Position numbers and translations under genes: made by a program
NCBI RefSeq assembly: GCF_031880315.1
Contig: NZ_CP134771.1
Location: 1,364,001-1,428,000, forward strand
Length of the DNA stretch: 64,000 nucleotides
Direction: 5' to 3'
From: Pseudomonas baltica
Lineage (GTDB): Bacteria > Pseudomonadota > Gammaproteobacteria > Pseudomonadales > Pseudomonadaceae
The notes under the pieces: generated by a model
Told to the model about the DNA's origin: nothing
Databases searched by the model: none
Seen by the model: the letters and a program-made list of their open reading frames with translations, nothing else
Shown here: positions 25,459 to 34,023 of the stretch, one piece after another
Numbering within the stretch: the stretch's first letter is position 1
How the letters are laid out: every line of letters starts with the position of its first letter

Positions 25459-25818
25459 TCAGACTTTGCCGTTGAACAGCACGCTACCTTGCTTGCTCAT
25501 GTTATCGGCCAGCTTGAGCGCTTCTTCAGTCGGCATCTGACGAATGACCTCGCCCGTCTCGGTGGACACCACCTTGACGATCGCAATGCCATGCACCTGA
25601 TCAATAGAAAACTCCAGGTCACGCTCGGAAGCCTTGATGTACTGGTCGATCGCCTTGACGGCAGACTGAACATTCGCAGCGTTCACGGACGGATCCGCGG
25701 AGTCGGTAGAGGCCCCAGTGACGACAGTCGATACAAGCTTGTCGGCCGTACCGGTGGTTTCGCTCGAAGGCTGTGTCGCTGGTGTATAAGCAGTATTGAG
25801 CTTGACGTTCACGTCCAT
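25459..25818 (-). CDS. flaG: FlaG family protein
   Basis: 119 residues from the ATG at 25818 (MDVNVKLNTAYTP), which has GGAGGTCC in front; an earlier in-frame start is 15 nt upstream without such a site. The C-terminal ~80 residues are the FlaG domain (LEFSIDQVHGIAIVKVVSTETGEVIRQMP split across residues 73-100). FlaG influences filament length; its exact action is unknown. It lies between fliC, whose terminator ends just before it, and fliD. Confidence 0.93.
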   Translation of the reverse strand: MDVNVKLNTAYTPATQPSSETTGTADKLVSTVVTGASTDSADPSVNAANVQSAVKAIDQYIKASERDLEFSIDQVHGIAIVKVVSTETGEVIRQMPTEEALKLADNMSKQGSVLFNGKV

Positions 25819-25831
25819 TTGCAGGACCTCC

Positions 25832-25874
25832 AAAAGAAAAAAAGCGAGAGAGCACGCTGAGCGCCCTCTCCCGC
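25832..25874 (-). terminator. Rho-independent terminator of fliC
   Basis: On the minus strand GCGGGAGAG pairs with CTCTCTCGC (9 bp, one wobble), with an inner CGCT/AGCG mini-stem, followed by TTTTTTTCTTTT. It lies 24 nt after the fliC stop. It should insulate the abundant flagellin mRNA from flaG-fliD; read-through or an unseen promoter must express flaG. Confidence 0.93.
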
Positions 25875-25897
25875 CGAAGCCTAAGCTTTAAACAGTC

Positions 25898-26749
25898 TTA
25901 CTGGAGCAGTTTCAGTACAGCGGATGGCAGTTGGTTAGCCTGTGCCAGTACTGCGGTAGAAGCTTGCTGCAGGGTTTGCTGTTTGGTCAGGTTAGCAGTT
26001 TCCGAAGCGAAGTCGGTATCCTGAATACGACCCAGTGCAGCAGTTGCGTTCTGGTTCACGTTTTGCAAGTTGGAGATGGTGCTGGTCAGACGGTTTTGCG
26101 AAGCACCCAGGTTTGCACGAGTGGAGTTGATGGTCTGCAGAGCGGCGTCGATAGCGGTGATCGCAGCGGAGGTGTTCGCTGGAGCACTACCAGTAGTACC
26201 GCCAGTACCAGTGATCGAGATGCTGCTGCCGACACCCAGGGTGTTGGCGTCGAAGCTGGTGCTCAGAGTCAAGGTAATGGTGTTGGCCGAACCGGTGTTC
26301 GAACCGACTTGCAGGTTCATGGTGCCAGCCGAACCGTCCAGCAGGTTTTTGCCGTTGAGGTTGGTCGACGACGAGATACGGGTCAATTCAGCCGACATCT
26401 GGGTGAATTCAGCGTTCAGTGCAACGCGGTCGCTGGAGCTGTTCGAGTCGTTCGCAGACTGCACGGCCAGTTCACGCATACGCTGCAGGATCGAAGTCGA
26501 TTCTTGCAGAGCGCCTTCAGCGGTCTGAGCCATCGAGATACCGTCGTTGGCGTTCTTGATTGCTACGGTCTGGCCACGAATCTGGCTAGTTTCCTTGGTA
26601 GCGATCTGCAGGCCGGCGGCGTCATCTTTTGCGCTGTTGATTTTCAGGCCAGAAGACAGACGAGTCATGGAGGTGGTCAGAGCATCGGAAGCTTTGTTCA
26701 GGTTGTTTTGAACGGCCAAAGATGCAACGTTGGTGTTTACGCCTAACAT
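25898..26749 (-). CDS. fliC: Flagellin FliC
   Basis: 283 residues, a short flagellin. The N-terminal D0/D1 (1-~140) and C-terminal D1/D0 (~195-283, ending [12 protein letters not shown]) domains are conserved. The variable middle is brief and Ser/Thr/Gly-rich, giving many possible O-glycosylation sites. The flg22 immune epitope region is at residues 29-50 and keeps the core [18 protein letters not shown]. It is the likely substrate of the glycosylation enzymes upstream. A sigma-28 promoter is at 26825-26851. Confidence 0.98.
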   Translation of the reverse strand: MLGVNTNVASLAVQNNLNKASDALTTSMTRLSSGLKINSAKDDAAGLQIATKETSQIRGQTVAIKNANDGISMAQTAEGALQESTSILQRMRELAVQSANDSNSSSDRVALNAEFTQMSAELTRISSSTNLNGKNLLDGSAGTMNLQVGSNTGSANTITLTLSTSFDANTLGVGSSISITGTGGTTGSAPANTSAAITAIDAALQTINSTRANLGASQNRLTSTISNLQNVNQNATAALGRIQDTDFASETANLTKQQTLQQASTAVLAQANQLPSAVLKLLQ

Positions 26750-26824
26750 AATGAATTCCTCGTGGTTTGGGTACTGGTCCGGCCCTGGCTACAGCCGGTG
26801 TGGCCTAGAGAACCTTCGTAATAG

Positions 26825-26851
26825 TTATCGTCGTGGTGGGCGTTTGCTTGA
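26825..26851 (-). promoter_or_regulatory. Sigma-28 (FliA) promoter for fliC
   Basis: The minus strand reads TCAAGCAA, 11 nt, GACGATAA: 7/8 for the -10 and a Pseudomonas-type TCAAG -35 at exact spacing. The rest of the 230-nt gap upstream of fliC shows an A/T-rich stretch around 26860-26890 but no gene. Confidence 0.88.
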
Positions 26852-26979
26852 GCCCTTTTTCAAAGTTTTTTTGCCGTTTTTGCCAGAACCCGTGTAAATC
26901 AAGGCCCCGAACAAACTTTGACGCCAAAAAAGCTTTCACGACGATCCGTTGCCCTGTGAACCGCGTCACACTCCGAGGC

Positions 26980-27246
26980 TTACGCCTCTTCCTGCGCCAA
27001 CAGTTGCAGCAGATCTACTTCCAAGGTATCGGCCAGTCCCAACCAATCTTGACGCTCTTGTGCCTGTAATAATGCATTCAACACCACGGGGCATTGCCGG
27101 GCCACGTCAGGCGGGCAGCCCACCAGCGCTTTGATCAAACCGTCGAAGATTTCAACCATCCGCAGCGCCGCTTCCACATCGCGCCCAAGGCGAAACAGTG
27201 CTGCACACTCGCGTACCTGATGCTCAAAGGCGAGATCGACACTCAT
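26980..27246 (-). CDS. Small protein of unknown function between maf and fliC
   Basis: 88 residues (MSVDLAFEHQVREC...), acidic and predicted all-helical, with no signal peptide or membrane segment. The start codon overlaps the stop of the upstream glycosyltransferase gene (ATGA, 4 nt), so the two are likely translationally coupled. I do not recognise the family. Its size and helical, leucine-rich character resemble export chaperones, but that is a guess. It is the last gene before the fliC promoter. Confidence 0.75.
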   Translation of the reverse strand: MSVDLAFEHQVRECAALFRLGRDVEAALRMVEIFDGLIKALVGCPPDVARQCPVVLNALLQAQERQDWLGLADTLEVDLLQLLAQEEA

Positions 27247-28532
27247 GCCACGAACTCCGGGTGGTAGTGCGTCCCGGCGATCAGCGCGCCGTCCCGACTG
27301 GTATTGAAGAACTGCACCTGCGGATGACGGGCGATGAAGCGCTCCAGCTCCAGCAGGTAACTGCGAAAGTTGAGCTGGGTCTTGACCCGCTGGCCGTGGC
27401 CATCGTGCAACCAGTAACGCGCGGCCTTCACCGACGGGCCCAGTTCGCTGTCGAGCCAGCCGGCGTGGGTCTTGTCATGGGGAAAGGCAAAGTCGGCGCC
27501 GAACAGGGTGATCCGTCGGGCGCCCATCTTCACCGCCAGGTCCACGGCCGGATGCAACACGCTGCCTGCGGTATGCAAGCTGCCGCGAGGCAGGCGCTGG
27601 CGCATCGCGTCGAACAGTGGGCTGGCGGAATAGCCTGCATAGCGTGGGCCCTGCCAGCGCTGCAGGACATCCGCCGGCACCAGCGGCAGGTACACCAGCG
27701 TCACCGCCTGGGAGTCGTCTGGCGGCAGATAGCGCTCACTGATCAACTGATCGACGCTGACCACCAGGTCGGGGACGATGCCCTGCTTGCGCAGCGGCCG
27801 GTACGCCGTGTCGACGCAGATGATCAAAGGCCGCTCGGCCCGTGCTGCAATCGCCTTGAGCGCCGCGAAATGCTGTTCAAGGCTCGGCCCGGTGGCAATC
27901 ACCAGCACCTCGCGCCCCTGCAAGGTATCGAACAACCGGGCCACATCGGGGTCGCTGCGTACTAGTGTTTCGGTCTCTTGCAGGCGCTGAAGCAAATGCG
28001 GTTGCGCGGCCGCAAAGTGGCGGTTGTTGAAGGCCAGGTGGGTCTCGCTCACGAGGCGATCGCGCATCCGTGCGTTGAAATCATCGGCCAGCACCATTTC
28101 GCCAGGCAGGGCGAAGAACGGCAAGGCCATCTCGACTTGCTCCCCCGCCAGGCTCAGCTCGACCCGCGGATCGCCGAGCCACAGGCGCTGGTCGAGCAAG
28201 CCCAGAACCATCACGAACAGCGCGCTGTTGACGATGTACACCTGCAAGGTCCGCAGCGCTGGACGCTCGAGCAAGACCCCCTGCAGATCGCCCAGCGCCG
28301 TCCCGTACAGATGCACCACCGTACTGTCGAGCGCCAGGCTGTCGGCCTGCAACCGCGCCTCGCCTACCCGATCGTAACGGCTGGTCAACTGCACCCCGTC
28401 GATGCTCAGGGTCGAACCACAGCCCGTGACCCGCGGCGACAGGGCCGTGAGGTCCTCGCCTTGCAGCCGCGCCCACAGCGCCGGCCAGCGGCGCTCGAGG
28501 ACCTCCCCGTTAGCCTGGAATGTTTCGTTCAT
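27243..28532 (-). CDS. Maf-type motility accessory factor, flagellin glycosyltransferase (DUF115/MptE-like)
   Basis: 429 residues. The 6-hydroxymethylpterin pyrophosphokinase MptE-like (DUF115) core is visible at about residues 195-345: VLVIATGPSLEQHFAAL, then ICVDTAYRPLRKQGIVPDL and later RRITLFGADFAFP. Maf proteins attach nonulosonic acids such as pseudaminic acid to Ser/Thr of flagellin in the cytoplasm. The complete pseudaminate pathway 6 kb away and fliC next door make this role likely. A terminator (28557-28588) separates it from the ketosynthase gene upstream. Confidence 0.88.
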   Translation of the reverse strand: MNETFQANGEVLERRWPALWARLQGEDLTALSPRVTGCGSTLSIDGVQLTSRYDRVGEARLQADSLALDSTVVHLYGTALGDLQGVLLERPALRTLQVYIVNSALFVMVLGLLDQRLWLGDPRVELSLAGEQVEMALPFFALPGEMVLADDFNARMRDRLVSETHLAFNNRHFAAAQPHLLQRLQETETLVRSDPDVARLFDTLQGREVLVIATGPSLEQHFAALKAIAARAERPLIICVDTAYRPLRKQGIVPDLVVSVDQLISERYLPPDDSQAVTLVYLPLVPADVLQRWQGPRYAGYSASPLFDAMRQRLPRGSLHTAGSVLHPAVDLAVKMGARRITLFGADFAFPHDKTHAGWLDSELGPSVKAARYWLHDGHGQRVKTQLNFRSYLLELERFIARHPQVQFFNTSRDGALIAGTHYHPEFVA

Positions 28533-28556
28533 GGTGCTGTGGTTCCCTGAAAACGA

Positions 28557-28588
28557 CTGCGCCCAAGGTTAACTCACCTTGGGCGCAG
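28557..28588 (-). terminator. Rho-independent terminator after the ketosynthase gene
   Basis: A perfect 12-bp stem (CTGCGCCCAAGG and complement) with an 8-nt loop, followed on the minus strand by TCGTTTTC. It lies 45 nt after the ketosynthase stop and 24 nt before the maf start. Confidence 0.85.
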
Positions 28589-28633
28589 ACACACGGCTGG
28601 CGGGGCTCCCTGCGTTGCGGGAGCGAGCGTGGC

Positions 28634-29563
28634 TCAAGGCCGATAGATGATCGCCGAGCCCCACGACAGACCGACACCGAAGCCGCTCAGGGCCACGCGC
28701 TTCCAGCTGGAGTCAAGCACGTGCTTTTCCAGCAGCAGCGGTACGCTGGAGGACACCGTGTTGCCGGTTTCGAGCATGTCCTTGACGAACTTCTCCGGCG
28801 GCGCAGCTTCGAACCGGCGAGCCACGGCGTCGACGATCGCGGCGCTGCCCTGGTGGATACAGAAGGCGTCGATATCGTCAGCACTGAAACCCGACTCATC
28901 GAGCAATTCGTGCAAATGCGCCGGCACTTTGAGCAGGGCGAAGTTGAACACCTGACGACCGTTCATGAAGAACACGCCATCGCTGACCTTCAGGTGCGGC
29001 GCGCCGGAGCCGTCGGTGCCGAATTTGGCCTTGCCCAACTGCCAGGGAGCATCTTCGCCCATCCAGGTGGCCGTGGCGGCATCGCCGAACAGCATGGTGG
29101 TATTGCGGTCTTCAGGGTCGACGATTTTCGAATACGGGTCGGCGGTGATCAGCAGGCCGTTCTTCAGGCCTGCGGCCTCCATGAAGCCTTTCATCGCGTA
29201 GAGGCCGTAGACATAACCCGAGCAGCCCAGGGAGATGTCGAACGCGGCGACGTGGGTCGGCAAGCCTAGCTTGTCCTGGACGATCGCGGCCGTGTGCGGC
29301 AGGCCTTCTTCGTCGCCGTTCTGAGTGACGACGATCAGCGCGTCGATGGACTCGCGCTTGAGTTGCGGGTTGTTCGCGAACAGGGCGTTGACGGCCTCGA
29401 CGCACAGGTCGGAGGTTTCTTGCGTGGCGTCCTTGCGTGGCAGGAACGCCGAACCGATCTTGCCCAGGATGAAGTCTTCGTCCTTGGCAAATTTGGCACC
29501 CTGCGCGTAGTTATCGACGCCGGCCTTCGGCACGTAACTCGCTATGCTTTTTATGCCAATCAT
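28634..29563 (-). CDS. 3-oxoacyl-ACP synthase III (FabH)-like ketosynthase
   Basis: 309 residues of the thiolase-fold KAS III family. The Cys-His-Asn catalytic set is present: C114 (SLGCSGYVYG), H237 (FCIHQGS) and N268 (ETGNTVSSS). It would condense an acyl-CoA with malonyl-ACP. The place between the glycosylation genes and fliC, as in P. syringae flagellin-glycosylation loci, suggests it makes an acyl group for a flagellin sugar rather than membrane lipids. No acyl carrier protein gene is next to it. Confidence 0.88.
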   Translation of the reverse strand: MIGIKSIASYVPKAGVDNYAQGAKFAKDEDFILGKIGSAFLPRKDATQETSDLCVEAVNALFANNPQLKRESIDALIVVTQNGDEEGLPHTAAIVQDKLGLPTHVAAFDISLGCSGYVYGLYAMKGFMEAAGLKNGLLITADPYSKIVDPEDRNTTMLFGDAATATWMGEDAPWQLGKAKFGTDGSGAPHLKVSDGVFFMNGRQVFNFALLKVPAHLHELLDESGFSADDIDAFCIHQGSAAIVDAVARRFEAAPPEKFVKDMLETGNTVSSSVPLLLEKHVLDSSWKRVALSGFGVGLSWGSAIIYRP

Positions 29564-29743
29564 TCTGGCTTCCCAATAATAAACCGCTGAATATCACCCC
29601 TCGGATGGATCGAGGGGCCGACAGATACCGGCGCCGTGCGGCTCACAAGGGGCAGCAACCGACGGTGCCAAGGCGCGAAGGGTCGGCCATTCGGCCACGC
29701 AGCTACTTCAACGCCCACAAAAACATGACAATGGGATGCACTT

Positions 29744-29761
29744 CGTGACCCATAGGTCACG
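29744..29761. promoter_or_regulatory. Perfect palindrome, possible operator
   Basis: CGTGACC-CATA-GGTCACG is a perfect 7-bp inverted repeat. It sits just downstream of a candidate sigma-70 -10 box, over the expected transcription start, so a bound repressor would block the ketosynthase gene. The protein that binds is unknown. The rest of the 310-nt gap 29564-29873 holds no open frame that looks real. Confidence 0.5.
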
Positions 29762-29763
29762 CC

Positions 29764-29792
29764 AATATAACGTCTGTGTCGTATTTTGTGAC
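29764..29792 (-). promoter_or_regulatory. Candidate sigma-70 promoter for the ketosynthase gene
   Basis: The minus strand has GTCACA (-35, 4/6), 17 nt, TATATT (-10, 5/6). It is about 200 nt upstream of the start codon, leaving a long leader. Confidence 0.4.
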
Positions 29793-29873
29793 ATTTTGCA
29801 CGAAGGTTTAATGCACGAGGAGCAATTGCAGGCGGATGCCACAGCGCGGCAAGGCGAAGCCCACGAGGGGCCC

Positions 29874-31001
29874 CTATCGATCGTTCATGAAGCGATTCAG
29901 AGTATCGATCAGTCGCGCCTGCGCCGCGTCGCCCAGCGTGTGGTACAGCGGAATCGATAGAATCTGCTGGCTCTGCGCGGCCTCTTGCGCCCGCGCCGGT
30001 ATCTTCAATTGCCGGTATGGCGGGTGCTCGGCAATGGTCAGCGGGTAGTGAATGTTGGTCTGGATGCCGTGGCCGGTCAGGTATTCCTTCAGAGCATCAC
30101 GGTAGCGGCAAGTGACCACGAACAGATGCCAGACATGGCCCTCACGGTCCGTGACCTTGGGCACGTTGATCAGCGGATTGCGGATCTGCGCGCTGAAACG
30201 TTCGGCAATGACGCGACGGCGCTCGGTGTCGGCGTCCAGCCGGGCCAGCTTGACCCGCAACATAGCCGCCTGGATTTCATCCAGACGGCTGTTCACCCCC
30301 GCGTACTCATGCTGGTATTTGATCCGCGAGCCGTAGTTGCCCAACGCCCGCACCAGCGTCGCCAGTGCCGCGTCGCCGCACACCACAGCCCCTGCGTCGC
30401 CCAAGGCACCGAGGTTCTTGCCCGGATAGAAACTGAACGCCCCGGCGTCACCCCAGCTGCCCGCCTTGCGCCCCTGCAAACTGGCACCGTGAGCCTGGGC
30501 GCAATCTTCCAGCACCAACAGGCCATGCTGACGGGCCAGCGCCATTAGCTCGGGCATCGGCGCCAGTTGTCCGTACAGATGCACCGGCACAATCAAGCGG
30601 GTCTTGCCGGTAATGGCCGCCGCCACTGCACCGACGTCCAGGTTGAAAGTGGTCAGATCGGTATCCACCAATACCGGCGTCAGGCCGTTTTCGGCGATGG
30701 CGGCAATGGTGGCGATAAAGGTGTTGTGCTGCACGATCACCTCATCACCGTCGCGCAGCCTGCCCTGCTCCTTCCAGGCACGAATCACCAGCGTCAGGGC
30801 ATCGAGACCGTTGGCGACCCCCACTGCGTGGCTCACGCCGCAATAACCGGAAAAGTCGGCCTCGAAGCCAGCCAGTTCCTCGCCCATCAAGTACCAACCC
30901 GAATCGATGACCCGCGCACAGGCCGCCTTCAACTCATCCGCGTATTCGTGATTGATGGCCTGCAGGTCAAGGAAGGGAATCGTCGTTGCCGTTGTCGTCA
31001 C
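29874..31001 (-). CDS. DegT/DnrJ/EryC1-type sugar aminotransferase
   Basis: 375 residues, PLP-dependent, with the internal aldimine lysine K195 in [16 protein letters not shown]. Sequence style and the ketoisomerase next door fit the FdtB/QdtB group, which adds an amino group at C3 of dTDP-3-keto-6-deoxyhexose. It overlaps the ketoisomerase gene by 4 nt (ATGA-type). Neither the expected N-acyltransferase (FdtC/QdtC-like) nor RmlA/RmlB is in the window, so the substrate must come from elsewhere. Confidence 0.88.
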   Translation of the reverse strand: MTTTATTIPFLDLQAINHEYADELKAACARVIDSGWYLMGEELAGFEADFSGYCGVSHAVGVANGLDALTLVIRAWKEQGRLRDGDEVIVQHNTFIATIAAIAENGLTPVLVDTDLTTFNLDVGAVAAAITGKTRLIVPVHLYGQLAPMPELMALARQHGLLVLEDCAQAHGASLQGRKAGSWGDAGAFSFYPGKNLGALGDAGAVVCGDAALATLVRALGNYGSRIKYQHEYAGVNSRLDEIQAAMLRVKLARLDADTERRRVIAERFSAQIRNPLINVPKVTDREGHVWHLFVVTCRYRDALKEYLTGHGIQTNIHYPLTIAEHPPYRQLKIPARAQEAAQSQQILSIPLYHTLGDAAQARLIDTLNRFMNDR

Positions 31002-31396
31002 AGGTTCACCATGCTTTGGAACGTTGCATAATCGCGCACATAGTCGGCTTCGTCATAGAGGCTATCGGCGAGCACCATCAGCACACAATCGGGGGAAAAG
31101 TCATACATCACTCGCCACAGGAATGACTCGATCAACAAGCCCTGGCAAGGGTTATCAAGACGGAAGTCGATTTTCTCCTTGCCGTCATCGAGCAGGAAAC
31201 GGCACGAGCCGCGCACCGCGACCGCGACCTGTTTCAAGGACTTGTGCGCATGATGGCCGCGCTCGACCCCTTCCCCCGTTTCGAACATGTAGTACACACG
31301 CTTGACCTGAAAAGGAATGTTCTTGCCTTCTTCCAGAGCGATCAACGAGCCGCGGTCGTCACCGTGGGTCTGCAACTGCAAAAACTGAATATTCAT
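30998..31396 (-). CDS. dTDP-sugar 3,4-ketoisomerase (FdtA/QdtA, WxcM-like cupin)
   Basis: 132 residues forming a single cupin of the FdtA/WxcM family. The conserved RGHHAHK motif (residues 46-52) carries the catalytic histidines. It would convert dTDP-4-keto-6-deoxyglucose into the 3-keto isomer used by the aminotransferase. It overlaps the genes on both sides by 4 nt, so all three are probably translated from one message. Which epimer is made (Fuc3N or Qui3N type) cannot be told from sequence alone. Confidence 0.9.
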   Translation of the reverse strand: MNIQFLQLQTHGDDRGSLIALEEGKNIPFQVKRVYYMFETGEGVERGHHAHKSLKQVAVAVRGSCRFLLDDGKEKIDFRLDNPCQGLLIESFLWRVMYDFSPDCVLMVLADSLYDEADYVRDYATFQSMVNL

Positions 31397-32952
31397 CGAG
31401 AGTGTCCAGGACGGGAATCGACTTCACCGATTGTCAGCCATCGCACCACGGCCTCGGCATCGATCGAATAGCCTTTGTAGTAAAGCTCGCGAGAAGCCAC
31501 CGTATTCGCCTGATAGCGGATGTAGTTCATGTCGACCCCGACAATGTCAGCCAGGTTGGAATAGCACGACAGCGCGCCGATCTCTTCAGCCATCCAGCAC
31601 AGCGCCCTGGCGCCTGGCGAGGCAAAGATGATATTGGTCCACGCCGCGCCCGTTGGCCCGACGATGATATCGGCGTTGGCCATGATTGCCACTTGATGGT
31701 GGATATCCTGCTCTTCCATGTAGACGCACTCGAACCCCAGTGGCTCGAGACGTGCCAGGATTTCAGCCTGGTTGTAAGGCCGCAGAAACCCCTTGCGCCC
31801 CAGAAACACTCGTTTGGGCAGCGCCGTCCGGTCAATCTCGGCCGCCAGCGACAAGCCTTTTTCACGCAAGAAGCCGATGGATTCAGGCCGGGAAAAATTG
31901 TAGTTGGGCTGGCAATGCGCCGAGCCTTTGTAATTGAAGATGCCGTTATTCGGCGCACTGATCATCAACAGGTCCCCGACGCAGTACGAAGCGACGCTCT
32001 TGAGCAGCACTAACGGACGGGTAATGCCCATGGCGTCCAACATGGCCTTGATCGCAGGAATGCTCTGGCTATGTTCGGAAATCAACAGCGGATAAGCGTC
32101 ATATTCGCCGGGCAGCTCGCGCACGAATTGCAGCTGGCTGATGATCTCCAGCACCCAATGGTAGTAGTTGGTCTCGGTACCGCCGCTTACCAGCACCCCG
32201 CGCTCCAGATACTCCGGGGCCGTTCCCACTCGCGCCAAGGCGAAAGCGTCGCCATGGAAGACCAGATGCCCGGTGCTGTAGTCGGCGCTGTCGATGATCG
32301 CGGTGGTGACGCGCTCATTGATCAGGCGTCCCGCAGGGAGGATGACCGTGCGCGAAATCGAACGGACCTGCCCATCGGCAAAACGATACAACGCCACTTC
32401 AGGCACGGTGATGGCGGTGGCTGGCACTTCTCGCCCGACGTCATGTGGCCCCTGCACGCTGCCCGCCTGGGCCTTGCGAAACACGTGGACCTTGTTCGCC
32501 TCGGCCTCATCGAGCCATTGCAGGGCAAAGCGTTTGACGTCGCTGTTTGCAGCAAACATATGCGTGTACAGCAGATCGGAGACCCACCCCGGACGTCGAC
32601 ACAGCAACACGTAGCCAAACTGCTCAAGACGCCAGCGCAGGCGCTGGAATAAACCTGGCTTGGTCTGGTGATGAAAGAAAACGCTGACTTTATCTGCGCT
32701 GATCGCCAGTTCATTGACCAGTTGCGGATAAATCTCCTGGTAGTAATCGCTGGCGATGATGATCTGATCAAACACCAGCTCGCTCAGGCGTGCAGGCGCG
32801 TAAATGACTTTACCGAACAGCGCCTGCCCCTGTTTTTCACGGTTGTTATCCACAAACCCGATCACGTCGAGGCTGCCACGGCTGTTGCGATAGAAATTGA
32901 CCCCGCCGGCGCCGGTGCCAAAGATCAACGTTCGGTTTTTTTTATTTGCCAT
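31393..32952 (-). CDS. GT61-family glycosyltransferase with N-terminal Rossmann-like domain
   Basis: 519 residues from the ATG at 32952 (a GTG lies one codon earlier). The C-terminal half (about 240-500) is the DUF563/GT61 fold, with HWVLEIISQLQ and, later, IIVGPTGAAWTNIIFASPG typical of the family. The first ~110 residues form an extra domain beginning TLIFGTGAGGVNFYRN and then IGFVDNN, like the sugar-nucleotide or NAD-binding N-domain of PglD-like enzymes. GT61 members transfer xylose or other sugars to proteins and polysaccharides. The target here is unknown, presumably the flagellin glycan. Confidence 0.82.
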   Translation of the reverse strand: MANKKNRTLIFGTGAGGVNFYRNSRGSLDVIGFVDNNREKQGQALFGKVIYAPARLSELVFDQIIIASDYYQEIYPQLVNELAISADKVSVFFHHQTKPGLFQRLRWRLEQFGYVLLCRRPGWVSDLLYTHMFAANSDVKRFALQWLDEAEANKVHVFRKAQAGSVQGPHDVGREVPATAITVPEVALYRFADGQVRSISRTVILPAGRLINERVTTAIIDSADYSTGHLVFHGDAFALARVGTAPEYLERGVLVSGGTETNYYHWVLEIISQLQFVRELPGEYDAYPLLISEHSQSIPAIKAMLDAMGITRPLVLLKSVASYCVGDLLMISAPNNGIFNYKGSAHCQPNYNFSRPESIGFLREKGLSLAAEIDRTALPKRVFLGRKGFLRPYNQAEILARLEPLGFECVYMEEQDIHHQVAIMANADIIVGPTGAAWTNIIFASPGARALCWMAEEIGALSCYSNLADIVGVDMNYIRYQANTVASRELYYKGYSIDAEAVVRWLTIGEVDSRPGHSR

Positions 32953-32961
32953 CACGCGCGC

Positions 32962-33891
32962 TCAACCCTTGTTGATAATGTTGCCACGGATCTGCGCCAC
33001 GCCTTTTTCATCCAGGTCGCGTCGTGTGCGGATCGGTGTCAGCTCGCCCTTGATCAGGCAATTGATGTCATCAATAGCGGTCCTTTTGCTATTCCCGTTG
33101 GACTTGCCCAGCAAGTAGCGCAGCGACAGGCGAAACCGTTCCGACTCATGGGCCACCGGCCGAGTACCGTGCAGGACGCAATTGTGCCAAAGCCCGACAT
33201 AGCCGGGGCCGCCAATCAGCTTCTGGTCGCGGCATTGCAAGCTGTTGCCCTGCTCATCGCTGTACAGCCAGCGGTCGCCTTCCAGGTGTTGCAGCCGATG
33301 GGGGAACAGCGTGGCGCCTAGCCGGTGACTGCCGGGCATCAGGTGCAGAGGCGAATCATGTTCGGTGACGTCATGCAGATAGACATACAGCGTCATGAAG
33401 GTGGAAGGGTCCAGCTCCACTCGCCCCTGGGGCCAATCGATGATGTCCTGGTGGAAGTCGATGCCGCGAAAATAAGTGATGTCACGCATGGGCTTCTTGA
33501 TATAAGGGCCCAGGTTGGCCACGTTGACGTCACGGATTTTCTCCCGTATCCAGTCCGGCAGCCAGGCATCGGGTACTCCGCACACGGCTTTTTTGACCAC
33601 GACTTCGTAGTCATCGCCCAGCAGTTCATCGAGTACGGCGCTCAGGCGTGGATCCTGCTCGATGAATTGCAGCTGCGGCTCGAACTGATTGAGGAAGTTG
33701 AACGTCCTGGTAGGGTTGGCGTTGAAATGGTTTTCTTGCGCCAGGTACTCGGCCTCGTCCATGAACAGGCTGGCGTCGAAAACCCGGGCCTTGATCATTG
33801 CCTGGTAAAGGGCCTGGGTGCGAGGCACGTCGAGGATTTCCCCGAACACGTGTGCGCCCTGCTCCATCAGGTTGTCGACGCAGGTTTGCAT
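32962..33891 (-). CDS. PhyH-family Fe(II)/2-oxoglutarate dioxygenase
   Basis: 309 residues with the phytanoyl-CoA dioxygenase fold. The iron ligands are H147 and D149 (IDFHQDI) and H241 (CVLHGTRP), and the 2-oxoglutarate-binding arginine is likely R253 or R256 (RFRLSLRY). It would hydroxylate a small molecule or sugar intermediate. It heads the run phyH-like / GT61 / ketoisomerase / aminotransferase, and a sigma-28 site with a perfect -10 lies 40 nt upstream. PhyH genes occur in several glycan clusters, but the substrate here cannot be deduced. Confidence 0.85.
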   Translation of the reverse strand: MQTCVDNLMEQGAHVFGEILDVPRTQALYQAMIKARVFDASLFMDEAEYLAQENHFNANPTRTFNFLNQFEPQLQFIEQDPRLSAVLDELLGDDYEVVVKKAVCGVPDAWLPDWIREKIRDVNVANLGPYIKKPMRDITYFRGIDFHQDIIDWPQGRVELDPSTFMTLYVYLHDVTEHDSPLHLMPGSHRLGATLFPHRLQHLEGDRWLYSDEQGNSLQCRDQKLIGGPGYVGLWHNCVLHGTRPVAHESERFRLSLRYLLGKSNGNSKRTAIDDINCLIKGELTPIRTRRDLDEKGVAQIRGNIINKG

Positions 33892-33930
33892 GCTCTCTAT
33901 CGCCTACCGTTGCTGTTGATCTCGGTTATC

Positions 33931-33957
33931 TTATCGGCTTGCCAGGCGCGACATTGA
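33931..33957 (-). promoter_or_regulatory. Candidate sigma-28 (FliA) promoter of the phyH-GT61-aminosugar operon
   Basis: The minus strand reads TCAATGTC, 11 nt, GCCGATAA. The -10 is a perfect 8/8 and the spacing is exact; the -35 is weaker (4/8). Transcription would start near 33923, about 32 nt before the phyH-like gene, the same geometry as for fliS and flgM. Confidence 0.6.
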
Positions 33958-34023
33958 TAGCCACCGTGAAAATTTCCCGAGTGCAGGCGCGGGGTCGGCG
34001 AATCGCCGAAAACCGCAGTCGAC

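Noticed and set aside
29655..29670. Sigma-54-like TGGCAC...TTGC upstream of the ketosynthase gene
   Set aside because: The spacer is one base too long (GG and GC 11 nt apart), which RpoN normally does not accept.
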